Positions 52,264 through 58,659 of a stretch of DNA of 58,659 bases are shown here, one piece after another (position 1 is the first letter of the stretch; every line of letters begins with the position of its first letter). Source of the stretch: Galactobacter sp052108535 (GTDB lineage Bacteria > Actinomycetota > Actinomycetes > Actinomycetales > Micrococcaceae); NCBI GenBank assembly GCA_052108535.1, contig JBQDZM010000016.1, positions 1 to 58,659 of the forward strand, read 5' to 3'. Made by a program: the position numbers and the translations under genes. The notes below the pieces were generated by a model that saw only the letters and a list, made by a program, of their open reading frames with translations, was not told the origin of the DNA and ran no database searches.

Positions 52264-53979
52264 TCAGGGCTGAATGCGTAGGTGTCGGTAGCGGTTGGCG
52301 GCCGCTGCGACGTCCACCGCCCGTGGCAACGCCACTTGGCCTGGATGCTGTTGCCCGGCGGTGAGCGCTGCGAGACCCTCGCGGCTGAGCTGGTCCTCCA
52401 AATGCCCGACGTCCTGGGCCAGAGTCCCGCTGCCCGCGTCAGCTTCCAGCCGGGCCAGGGCCCGGGCCACGCCTTCGGTCTGTTCCTGGTCCACCACGCC
52501 GGTGGCGGTGGCGTCGAGGCTGGCCTCGCCCATCCTGATGAGGCCACGCCCCTTGGCAGCTGGCGGCCGTGGCCGTTTCCCGTGGGGTGTGACGGGCGCC
52601 AGCCCGTCACGCGCGAGCGCACGTGAAACTCTCCGTGGCAGCGGGTCCGCGCCACCCGCCGTCGGGCATTCGGTTGCGGCGCCCTGCGTGGCCGCGTGGG
52701 CGGCGTCCGTGACGTCCTGCGGGACGTAGGCGTCCATGGAGATGACAGTGGCGGCGTGGGGGAGGAAGGCGGAGGACCCACCGGCCACCAACACGGTGGA
52801 CACGCCGGCGGCCGTGAGCTGGTCGATGCGTTCCACGAAGGGTGTGATCGGTTCTGCCGTGACTAGGCGTCGCATCACGTCGTCTCGCATCATGAAGTTG
52901 GTGGCGCAGGTGTCCTCGTCGAGGAGTAGCGTCGTGGAGCCTGCTTCTCGTGCTTCCACGATGGCGGCGGCCTGGGAGGTGGAGCCGGACGCGTTCGGCG
53001 TGGAGAAATGGTGCGTGTCGGCCCCAGAGGGCAGGGCGCCGATGAACGGGGAGATGTCGACGTCGGTGACGGAGCGCCCATCCTCGGCGCGGATGGCCAC
53101 GGCGTCTGGGACGCTCAGCACGAACTCGCGCCCGTCGCCCTCGATATATGGGTGCACGCCGCGGGTCAAGGCGCTCAGGAGAGTCGATTTCCCGTGGAAG
53201 CCGCCACCGATGATCACCGTGACGCCCGTGCGGATCCCCAAACCGGCCAACCGGCGGCCGGACGGCAGCTCCAGGATCACCCGCAGTGATTCCGGGGAAC
53301 GGAACGGTACGCCGACGCTTAAGGGTAGGTCGGAGTCCCCAGCAGCGCGGGGGAGGATGGCGCCATCGGGAACGAAACCGATCAGGCCGTGCTGGGGGAG
53401 CAGGGCCTGCAGGTCGAGCTGGTCACGATAGGAGTCTACGTGGTCTCGGAGCGCCTCGAGGTCCAGGCCGTCGGCCCGCAGGTGGAGGCCCACCGCGTTG
53501 GGCAGCACGTCCAGGAGCAGGTGGTCCGCGCGGCGACCCAGGATCCGGCGCCGATCCGCGGGCAGCGCAACGCTGAGTCTGGCCTCCACTCCGTGGTCGG
53601 TGACGACGACGCCGCTGCGCTCGATGATCTCCTGGGTGGGAGATCCGGTGCTGATGCCGGCCGATTCCTGGGCCAGATCTCTGGCGACGGCGCGCAGGAT
53701 GTGATCCGCGGTGGCGACACGGCCGGGTCGGTCAGCGACCAGGTTCTGCGGGAGCGCCGCCGTCCCGGCGTCGACGGCCACGCGCATCAGACTCGGAGGG
53801 GCATAGGGATCGGCCTGAACCCGGTCTACGTGCAGCACCAAGCGTGGGGAGCCGTTCGAGTGGGTGCGAAGGGTCCATGCGCCCAGGAGGTCGCGATAGG
53901 CGGGAAACCCGAGTCCGTCGATTCGCCGCAGCGTGTCCTCGAGTTCCTCCGCGGAGCGGGGTCGTGATGAGTGCGCCAT
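52264..53979 (-). CDS. ABC-class predicted ATPase (PF09818-like)
   Basis: 571 residues: N-terminal mixed domain (about 1-240), a P-loop GGGFHGKST (about 270-278), an ABC signature-like NASGSTSQA and Walker B LLLDEDTCATNFM, typical of the stand-alone ABC-ATPase family of unknown function. The C-terminal region is Ala-rich. ATG 53979 has no Shine-Dalgarno, but TAGGGT ends exactly 7 bases upstream (leaderless). No membrane partner nearby. Confidence 0.88.
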   Translation of the reverse strand: MAHSSRPRSAEELEDTLRRIDGLGFPAYRDLLGAWTLRTHSNGSPRLVLHVDRVQADPYAPPSLMRVAVDAGTAALPQNLVADRPGRVATADHILRAVARDLAQESAGISTGSPTQEIIERSGVVVTDHGVEARLSVALPADRRRILGRRADHLLLDVLPNAVGLHLRADGLDLEALRDHVDSYRDQLDLQALLPQHGLIGFVPDGAILPRAAGDSDLPLSVGVPFRSPESLRVILELPSGRRLAGLGIRTGVTVIIGGGFHGKSTLLSALTRGVHPYIEGDGREFVLSVPDAVAIRAEDGRSVTDVDISPFIGALPSGADTHHFSTPNASGSTSQAAAIVEAREAGSTTLLLDEDTCATNFMMRDDVMRRLVTAEPITPFVERIDQLTAAGVSTVLVAGGSSAFLPHAATVISMDAYVPQDVTDAAHAATQGAATECPTAGGADPLPRRVSRALARDGLAPVTPHGKRPRPPAAKGRGLIRMGEASLDATATGVVDQEQTEGVARALARLEADAGSGTLAQDVGHLEDQLSREGLAALTAGQQHPGQVALPRAVDVAAAANRYRHLRIQP

Positions 53980-53986
53980 GAAACAA

Positions 53987-53992
53987 ACCCTA
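53987..53992 (-). promoter_or_regulatory. -10 element of a leaderless promoter for the ABC-class ATPase gene
   Basis: TAGGGT on the reverse strand, then TTGTTTC (7 bases), then ATG. Confidence 0.5.
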
Positions 53993-54068
53993 GTCGTCAC
54001 CGGGCGTGGTGCGTCGCGCCCGGTCGTGGGCCGTCGCGATCCGGACACGTATCGGGCCGCCGTAGCGG

Positions 54069-55097
54069 GTGCCACCTAAGCTGGTTCGGCTACTCATTCC
54101 TACCATCACGGTTTCCCGGTGGCCGCCGGGACCAGAACAGGCCCTCGCTTTGTCGGCACGTCCTTCAGAACCCGCTCGATCCGATCCCCGTGGTCGCAGG
54201 CGCAACGTCATCATCGCGATCGTCTGCCTGCTCGGCGCCACCCTCTTCTGGGCGGGCAACTACGTGGTCGGCGCTCACGCTGTGGCGGAGATCGACCCCG
54301 TGAGCCTGGTCCTGTTGCGCTGGGCTCTGGCCCTGGTGCCCCTAGTCATCATCGCCCAGGTGGTGGAGAGGCCCAACTGGAGGACGGTGTTCGCTGCCTG
54401 GCCGTGGCTGCTGCTCCTGAGCGGCCTGGGGCTCCTGGGCTACAACCTGCTGCTCTACTTTGCGCTGGAGCACACCACCGCCTTTGATGCCTCCCTCATC
54501 AACGCGTTCAACCCGGCCCTCATCACGTTGGCTGCCGCGATGTTCTTACGTCTTCGGCTCACAGCATGGTCCGTGGGTGGTGTGCTGACGGCACTCGTCG
54601 GCGTGCTCGTGGTGCTCAGCGACGGCGACCTGGGCCGCCTGGTGGGCACGGGCTTTGGTACCGGTCAGCTCCTGATGCTCGGTGCCATCGTGGTGTGGAC
54701 CGGTTACACGATCGTGGGATGCGTGGCGCCACCGCTGCCGCCCATCTCCTCCACCGCGGTGCAGGCAGGCATGTCCGTGGTGATGGTGGCGCCGATCAGC
54801 CTGGCCGTGGGCGGGCCGACGTGGCCCACGTCCACGAGCGCGCTGCTGTCCTTAATCTTCATCGCGCTGTTTCCGTCGGTGGGCTCATACCTGCTGTGGA
54901 ATCGCGCACTCACTCTCATTCCCGCCAGCAGCGCTGGAGTGTTCCTGAACCTCATCACCGTCTTCACCGCCATCATCACGATGGTGGGAGGGCAGCCTGT
55001 CACGGCGTCGCAGCTGATCGGTGGTGCTGTGGTGATCGCAGGCGTTGCCATCACGAACGCCCCGACCTTAGTCCCTGCGCTGCGGACGCGTTCGTAG
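54069..55097 (+). CDS. EamA/DMT family transporter
   Basis: 342 residues with ten hydrophobic helices in two EamA repeats (first helix VIIAIVCLLGATLFWAGNYVVG). Exporters of small metabolites; substrate unknown. The start is uncertain: GTG 54069 gives a 45-residue leader, TTG 54150 a shorter one; neither has a clear Shine-Dalgarno. Divergent from the ABC-class ATPase gene. Confidence 0.85.
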   Translation: MPPKLVRLLIPTITVSRWPPGPEQALALSARPSEPARSDPRGRRRNVIIAIVCLLGATLFWAGNYVVGAHAVAEIDPVSLVLLRWALALVPLVIIAQVVERPNWRTVFAAWPWLLLLSGLGLLGYNLLLYFALEHTTAFDASLINAFNPALITLAAAMFLRLRLTAWSVGGVLTALVGVLVVLSDGDLGRLVGTGFGTGQLLMLGAIVVWTGYTIVGCVAPPLPPISSTAVQAGMSVVMVAPISLAVGGPTWPTSTSALLSLIFIALFPSVGSYLLWNRALTLIPASSAGVFLNLITVFTAIITMVGGQPVTASQLIGGAVVIAGVAITNAPTLVPALRTRS

Positions 55098-55131
55098 CAG
55101 TATTCAGCACGGCAGCATTAGTCCACACGAA

Positions 55132-55166
55132 AATGGCCGCAGCCCCACAACGGGACTGCGGCCATT
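55132..55166. terminator. bidirectional terminator after the EamA gene
   Basis: 11-bp stem AATGGCCGCAG/CTGCGGCCATT with a 13-base loop, followed by CTTC; lies between convergent genes. Confidence 0.8.
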
Positions 55167-55200
55167 CTTCGCTCAGCGCAGGTATGCCTGGAACCTCGCA

Positions 55201-55845
55201 TTAGAAGGCCCAGACCCAGCCACCCTCGCCCTCCGGCGAGTAGGTCAGCTGCCCATGCTCAATGGGGGAGTCGAGAACCGCTTGACCACGTGTGGTGTGT
55301 CCGCCTTCAACCTGGAAGTCCAGGGGGTTCTCTAGTTCGCACCCGGCAGCCAACTCGGTATTGAGTCCAGTGACAGCCGGTATCTCCCGGGTCGTGGCGA
55401 CACCAAACGCAGTGGCGTCCAGTGGCATGGCCGCGGTGGTTTCCTCGACTAGGTCGTTCGCTGAGGCGGCCATGGATGCCTCGACCTCCAGCACCAAGAA
55501 GGTGCCGTTCTCTGGCGTTACCGTGGTGCCGAAACCGCGAATGGTGCAGCTCTTCATCGCCTTGACACTCTTCACCGTAATGCTGAACACGCTCTTGCCA
55601 TCAGCGGTCGTCAGCTCACCAGCCTCGCCGAGTGCCTTGATCACCTGATCCTGCTTCGCCACATCCACCGAGTCGCCGCTACCCGGCTCGGTCGGTGCCA
55701 CCTTGAGATCATGCGCCTCCTGAGCTGTGGGCGGTGGCGTGGAGCGATCAGCATTCGCGGACGGCAACAGGACCGCTGCAAAGCCACCACCGAGCAGCCC
55801 CACTCCGGCCAGCGCACTGATCAGGACCGTCTTCTTGTTCTTCAT
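55201..55845 (-). CDS. secreted protein, DUF4352/immunoglobulin-like
   Basis: 214 residues. Signal peptide KKTVLISALAGVGLLGGGFAAVLL with an SANA-D cleavage site, a Pro/Thr-rich stretch, and a beta-rich domain (FSITVKSVKAMKSC, NGTFLVLEVEASM) resembling the DUF4352 fold, with two Cys. RBS AAGGAGGG with an 8-base spacer. It lies 33 bases downstream of the SH3 protein on the same strand. Function unknown. Confidence 0.7.
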   Translation of the reverse strand: MKNKKTVLISALAGVGLLGGGFAAVLLPSANADRSTPPPTAQEAHDLKVAPTEPGSGDSVDVAKQDQVIKALGEAGELTTADGKSVFSITVKSVKAMKSCTIRGFGTTVTPENGTFLVLEVEASMAASANDLVEETTAAMPLDATAFGVATTREIPAVTGLNTELAAGCELENPLDFQVEGGHTTRGQAVLDSPIEHGQLTYSPEGEGGWVWAF

Positions 55846-55878
55846 GATTTGCCCTCCTTGATACTTGTGATCGCTGCT

Positions 55879-57303
55879 TTAGTGACGCTTGAGGAAGTCA
55901 GCGGCCGTAATCAGGCGGCCCGAGCGTTTTGCCACCGTCGTACCCCAGTCGCTCGTCTTGTAGGTGTAGGACTTGGAGCCGTCCTGCATGGTGACCAACT
56001 GGCGTTTGTACATCAGCTTGCCCTGATAGCGCATGGTGCCTTCATACTGATCCAACGGGCCCTTCAACGCGTCGGCCTTGGCCTTGGAATAGTTGAACTG
56101 CTCTGTGACCACGGCTCGATTGCCCGGGGTCATGAAGGTCCAGTCCTTATTCCAGAGCTGGTAAAGATCAGTGCCGGGCACCTTGCCCAACATCTTGGTG
56201 TCGTAGCCCTTCATCCAGTAGTTCGCGAACTGACCGGTGCGCAGGGTCCTGTACACCGCGAACGAGACGTCGGCACCGCTGGCGCTGAGAGCCGACTTGG
56301 GCACATACCCCGTCAGATTCTTGTACTTGATCTTGGCCCACGTGCCAGCGTGATGCGTCACGGTCACCTTGGAGCCGTACGGCATCGTCTTCTGGTTCTT
56401 CGCACTGGCCGCGGGCTGTGCACGAAGTGCTGTTGATCCGGTGGTGAAGCGACCGTAGTCGGCCACATTCACCGTTGCGGGCAGAGTCGCCGCAGGCACA
56501 CTCTTACCGAACCCGGTGACCCACACCCACTTGTTGCCGATCAGCACTTGGTCACGGCCGTTAGCGGTACGCCGCCATGAGACCTTGGTGCCCGCCTTTA
56601 CCGCTTTGGAGGTACCACCAGTGGCGGCACTCCACTGCTTCGCTGCGTTACCGGCCCACCTGTACTGCACTGCCGGCCGCTTGGTTTCCAGATACGACGT
56701 CGCGACCCAACCGTGGTAATAGGCCGTCTTGATGTGCGTGTACTTGCCAGCGACGGCCAGCCGCGTGACCTGGGTGCAAAAATTCACCCCGCCGATAGCC
56801 TTCTTCTTGGATCCATACGAGTCATAGATCCGGCTGTACTTATTCATATACCGCTTGGTGTCGGCAGCTGTAGTCACCGTCTTGATGCTCAGGTATGACC
56901 CCGACGCCCAGCCGGTCTTGCTGCCCCATTTGAGCTGATGCCAGCCCTTGGACGTCTTGCCCGTGGGGGTGACCTTGGTGCCCTTCTTCATCACGCCCAG
57001 CGGCTTGCCGCTTGTTGAGGCGGACTTCCTCAGGTGCAGGTTGGCCTTCGTCGTGGCCTGCTTGGACTTCGTCGCCTTGATTTTGCTTGCCGGAGCATTC
57101 GACGCAGCCCACGGGTTAGTACTCTTGGCCGTCTCCACGATGTGGCTCACGGGTAGTGCTTGAGCTGGTGTCGGTGCGGATGCGGGCCCGGCCGCTGCAA
57201 CCAAGCCCGTCACGGCGATCGACGAAAGCAAAGGGACCGCCAACCACCGCGACACACGGTGGCGATTCGATGCCGTCCCTGCAGATAAACCGTCCAAACC
57301 CAT
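55879..57303 (-). CDS. secreted multi-SH3b-domain wall protein
   Basis: 474 residues: signal-like hydrophobic segment (about 20-45, then ASAPTPAQA), followed by repeated bacterial SH3-type segments (LHLRKSASTSGKPLGV...TGWASGSYLS; TALRAQPAASAKNQKTMPYGSKVTVTHHAGTWAKIKYKNLTGYVPKSAL) with aromatic, Lys-rich spacers (YHGWVATSYLE, NKWVWVTGFG). No hydrolase catalytic motif. It probably binds wall polymers. ATG 57303 is chosen because AGGTGG lies 8 bases upstream; a GTG at 57315 is an alternative. Confidence 0.75.
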   Translation of the reverse strand: MGLDGLSAGTASNRHRVSRWLAVPLLSSIAVTGLVAAAGPASAPTPAQALPVSHIVETAKSTNPWAASNAPASKIKATKSKQATTKANLHLRKSASTSGKPLGVMKKGTKVTPTGKTSKGWHQLKWGSKTGWASGSYLSIKTVTTAADTKRYMNKYSRIYDSYGSKKKAIGGVNFCTQVTRLAVAGKYTHIKTAYYHGWVATSYLETKRPAVQYRWAGNAAKQWSAATGGTSKAVKAGTKVSWRRTANGRDQVLIGNKWVWVTGFGKSVPAATLPATVNVADYGRFTTGSTALRAQPAASAKNQKTMPYGSKVTVTHHAGTWAKIKYKNLTGYVPKSALSASGADVSFAVYRTLRTGQFANYWMKGYDTKMLGKVPGTDLYQLWNKDWTFMTPGNRAVVTEQFNYSKAKADALKGPLDQYEGTMRYQGKLMYKRQLVTMQDGSKSYTYKTSDWGTTVAKRSGRLITAADFLKRH

Positions 57304-57400
57304 CAGCCTCGCCACCTACTACTTGTCAGATTCGTACAAGCTAGGAATCATCACATGCTTAGTCTGTATAGCATCTGCATCCTACCGGTAATAAAGCGAT

Positions 57401-57565
57401 TCACGATGGCCTTGCGACCGGATCCTCTGGCGATTTGAAGGAGGTTGCAGCGTCGGCGATCGATTCGAGACCGCCGGCGTCAATCGTTTCAGTGCTGACG
57501 TGACGCAGGTCGAGTGAGAATGCTCCCTCGGCCGTGACTTGGGCGGACGGTAGCGATCGACCTCT
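57401..57565 (-). pseudogene. possible coding relic on the reverse strand
   Basis: A 54-codon stretch open in one frame reads like protein (AEGAFSLDLRHVS, GGLESIADAATSF) and ends in TGA, but has no visible start. It lies in the 305-base space (57304-57608) that otherwise holds only the MerR promoter. It may be the 3' end of a lost gene, or chance in GC-rich DNA. Confidence 0.2.
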
Positions 57566-57570
57566 TCAGC

Positions 57571-57601
57571 TTGACCTTGACGTTACGTCAACCTCTACCG
57601 T
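57571..57601 (+). promoter_or_regulatory. MerR-type promoter with palindromic operator
   Basis: -35 TTGACC (57571-57576) and -10 TACCGT (57596-57601) are separated by 19 bases, the stretched spacing typical of MerR-family promoters. The spacer carries the perfect palindrome TTGACGTTACGTCAA (57577-57591). The -10 ends 7 bases before the ATG at 57609, so autoregulation and leaderless translation are likely. Confidence 0.75.
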
Positions 57602-57608
57602 GATGGTC

Positions 57609-58364
57609 ATGGAATGGTCGATACAGCAAATTGCTCGCATCGCGGGCACCACGAGCCGCACGCTTCGGCATTACGACGCCATTGGTCTCGTGTCGCCGAG
57701 TCACATCGGTAGTAACGGGTACCGGTACTACGACGACCGCGCCCTCGTGCGGTTGCAACGCGTGCTCTTGCTCCGTGAACTCGGGATCGGGATTACTCAA
57801 ATCAAGGAAGTGCTCGCGCACCACGTGGACGAGTCTGCCGCGTTGACCACTCATCTGTCGCTGCTGCAACAGGAGCAGGACAGGCTCGCCCGGCAGATTG
57901 CTGCGGTAGAGCACACACTTCATGCACTCACAGGAAAGGAAGAACTCATGGCTGAAACCATGTTTGATGGCTTCGACCACACGCAGTACAAAGACGAGGT
58001 CGAGGCGCGTTGGGGCGCTGACGCCTACGCAGCCTCAGATGGCTGGTGGAACGGGCTGAGCGCACAAGCGAAGCAGGATTGGAAGGCTCAGCTTCAGACA
58101 CTGAACAACGACTGGATCGCCGCGGCGATCGCCGCGACGGTATCCGCGGACTCGCCGGAAGCCCAGGGGCTCGCACGCCGTCACGTCGAGTGGCTGCGAA
58201 GCGTCCCGGGCACTCCGGCCGAGGAGTCCAGCGGCGACCTTGTCGGGTACGTCGCAGGTCTAGCTGAAATGTATGTTGCCGACGAGCGGTTCGCCGCAAA
58301 CTACGGTGGTGTCGAAGGTGCCAAGTTCGTGCGCGATGCCCTCTTGCACTACCTCAAGAGGTAG
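57609..58364 (+). CDS. MerR-family regulator with TipAS ligand-binding domain
   Basis: 251 residues: MerR winged helix (MEWSIQQIARIAGTTSRTLRHYDAIGLV, residues 1-70), a coiled-coil dimer helix (about 75-112) and a TipAS-like domain (about 115-251) with WWNGLSAQAKQDW. TipA-type proteins activate their own gene on binding thiopeptide-like compounds. ATG 57609 follows the -10 by seven bases. An in-frame ATG two codons upstream is disfavoured by that geometry. No target gene is adjacent downstream. Confidence 0.88.
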   Translation: MEWSIQQIARIAGTTSRTLRHYDAIGLVSPSHIGSNGYRYYDDRALVRLQRVLLLRELGIGITQIKEVLAHHVDESAALTTHLSLLQQEQDRLARQIAAVEHTLHALTGKEELMAETMFDGFDHTQYKDEVEARWGADAYAASDGWWNGLSAQAKQDWKAQLQTLNNDWIAAAIAATVSADSPEAQGLARRHVEWLRSVPGTPAEESSGDLVGYVAGLAEMYVADERFAANYGGVEGAKFVRDALLHYLKR

Positions 58365-58394
58365 CCACTACGAGCGCGCCGACTGCGTGGGGGA

Positions 58395-58429
58395 GCGACG
58401 TCCCGGTTCGATATGAGCCGGGACGTCGT
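58395..58429 (+). terminator. terminator after the merR gene
   Basis: GACGTCCCGG (58397-58406) pairs with CCGGGACGTC (58418-58427), with one or two more pairs at the base. The stop codon of the reverse-strand helix-hairpin-helix gene touches its right edge, so it may serve both. Confidence 0.7.
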
Positions 58430-58659
58430 CAGTCCTCCCAATCGATACCTTCATGAGTGAGGGCTTCGGACAGGATGCGGATCGCCTTAGGGCCCACCCC
58501 ATGAAGCGCGCTGAGTTTCACCCTCCCGAAGGCCGCCACCTGCGTAAGCGTCGTGATTCCTTCGAGGAGGAGCGCACTATTCGCCGGGCGACCAATGCGG
58601 GGCAGGTTGAGGTTACCCTCGTTTCGTGGACACCTGATGTGGCGGGTTTCCCGCCTGGA
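58429..58659 (-). CDS. helix-hairpin-helix DNA-binding protein, partial
   Basis: Runs off the window edge, so the start is not seen. The last 76 codons read LPRIGRPANSALLLEGITTL then SALHGVGPKAIRILSEAL and end in TGA. LHGVGPKAIRIL is a clear helix-hairpin-helix motif, and the layout resembles the RNA polymerase alpha C-terminal-domain-like small DNA-binding proteins. Confidence 0.7.
   Translation of the reverse strand, partial: SRRETRHIRCPRNEGNLNLPRIGRPANSALLLEGITTLTQVAAFGRVKLSALHGVGPKAIRILSEALTHEGIDWED

Overview
The window is GC-rich chromosomal DNA from a Gram-positive actinobacterium. Marker order (ffh, rpsP-khpA-rimM-trmD, rplS, lepB-rnhB, DUF2469, yraN-comM-dprA-xerC, DUF3145 beside fabF, a PucR-type regulator next to fabD, a homodimeric-type aceE) and the frequent GTG starts point to the order Micrococcales, probably Micrococcaceae. 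That placement is inferred from gene content and synteny, not from a search. Two runs of 100 Ns mark scaffold joins (3618-3717 and 12572-12671). The second is false, because the 55 bases on each side are identical and merging them restores an intact dprA.

Layout. 1-14324 is a forward run of translation, secretion, DNA-processing and recombination genes, with two uncharacterised two-helix membrane proteins between ffh and rpsP. 14476-22251 holds DUF3145 and, on the reverse strand, fabD-acpP-fabF with a PucR-type regulator and aceE; fabH is missing from its usual place. 22252-29418 is mixed housekeeping: DUF3052, an AhpE-like peroxiredoxin, a methyltransferase, a secreted protein, tRNA-Val(UAC), cysK-cysE, msrA, nif3 and a coiled-coil protein whose zinc-ribbon cysteines are mostly gone. 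29564-47070 is a surface polysaccharide locus led by a large LuxR-type ATPase regulator. 47057-58659 has yaaA, an SGNH lipoprotein, a decayed VbhA/Fic pair, rnpB, gap, def, an ABC-class ATPase, an EamA transporter, two secreted proteins, a MerR-TipAS regulator and a partial helix-hairpin-helix protein.

The polysaccharide locus is the most interesting part. Seven genes (32351-41646) form an unbroken chain of overlapping stop/start codons: initiating sugar-phosphate transferase, WecG/TagA glycosyltransferase, flippase, an anchored protein, a 985-residue secreted protein that opens with a fibrinogen-like lectin domain, a CDP-alcohol phosphotransferase and an acyltransferase. A Wzz-like protein with a degenerate kinase domain diverges from a Wzy/ligase-like gene, followed by two glycosyltransferases, one fused to a left-handed beta-helix acetyltransferase, and a TagD-like cytidylyltransferase. 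Together they suggest an acetylated, phospho-alcohol-decorated surface polysaccharide made with its own secreted lectin.

Six genes share a -10 hexamer exactly seven bases before the start codon, suggesting leaderless mRNAs.
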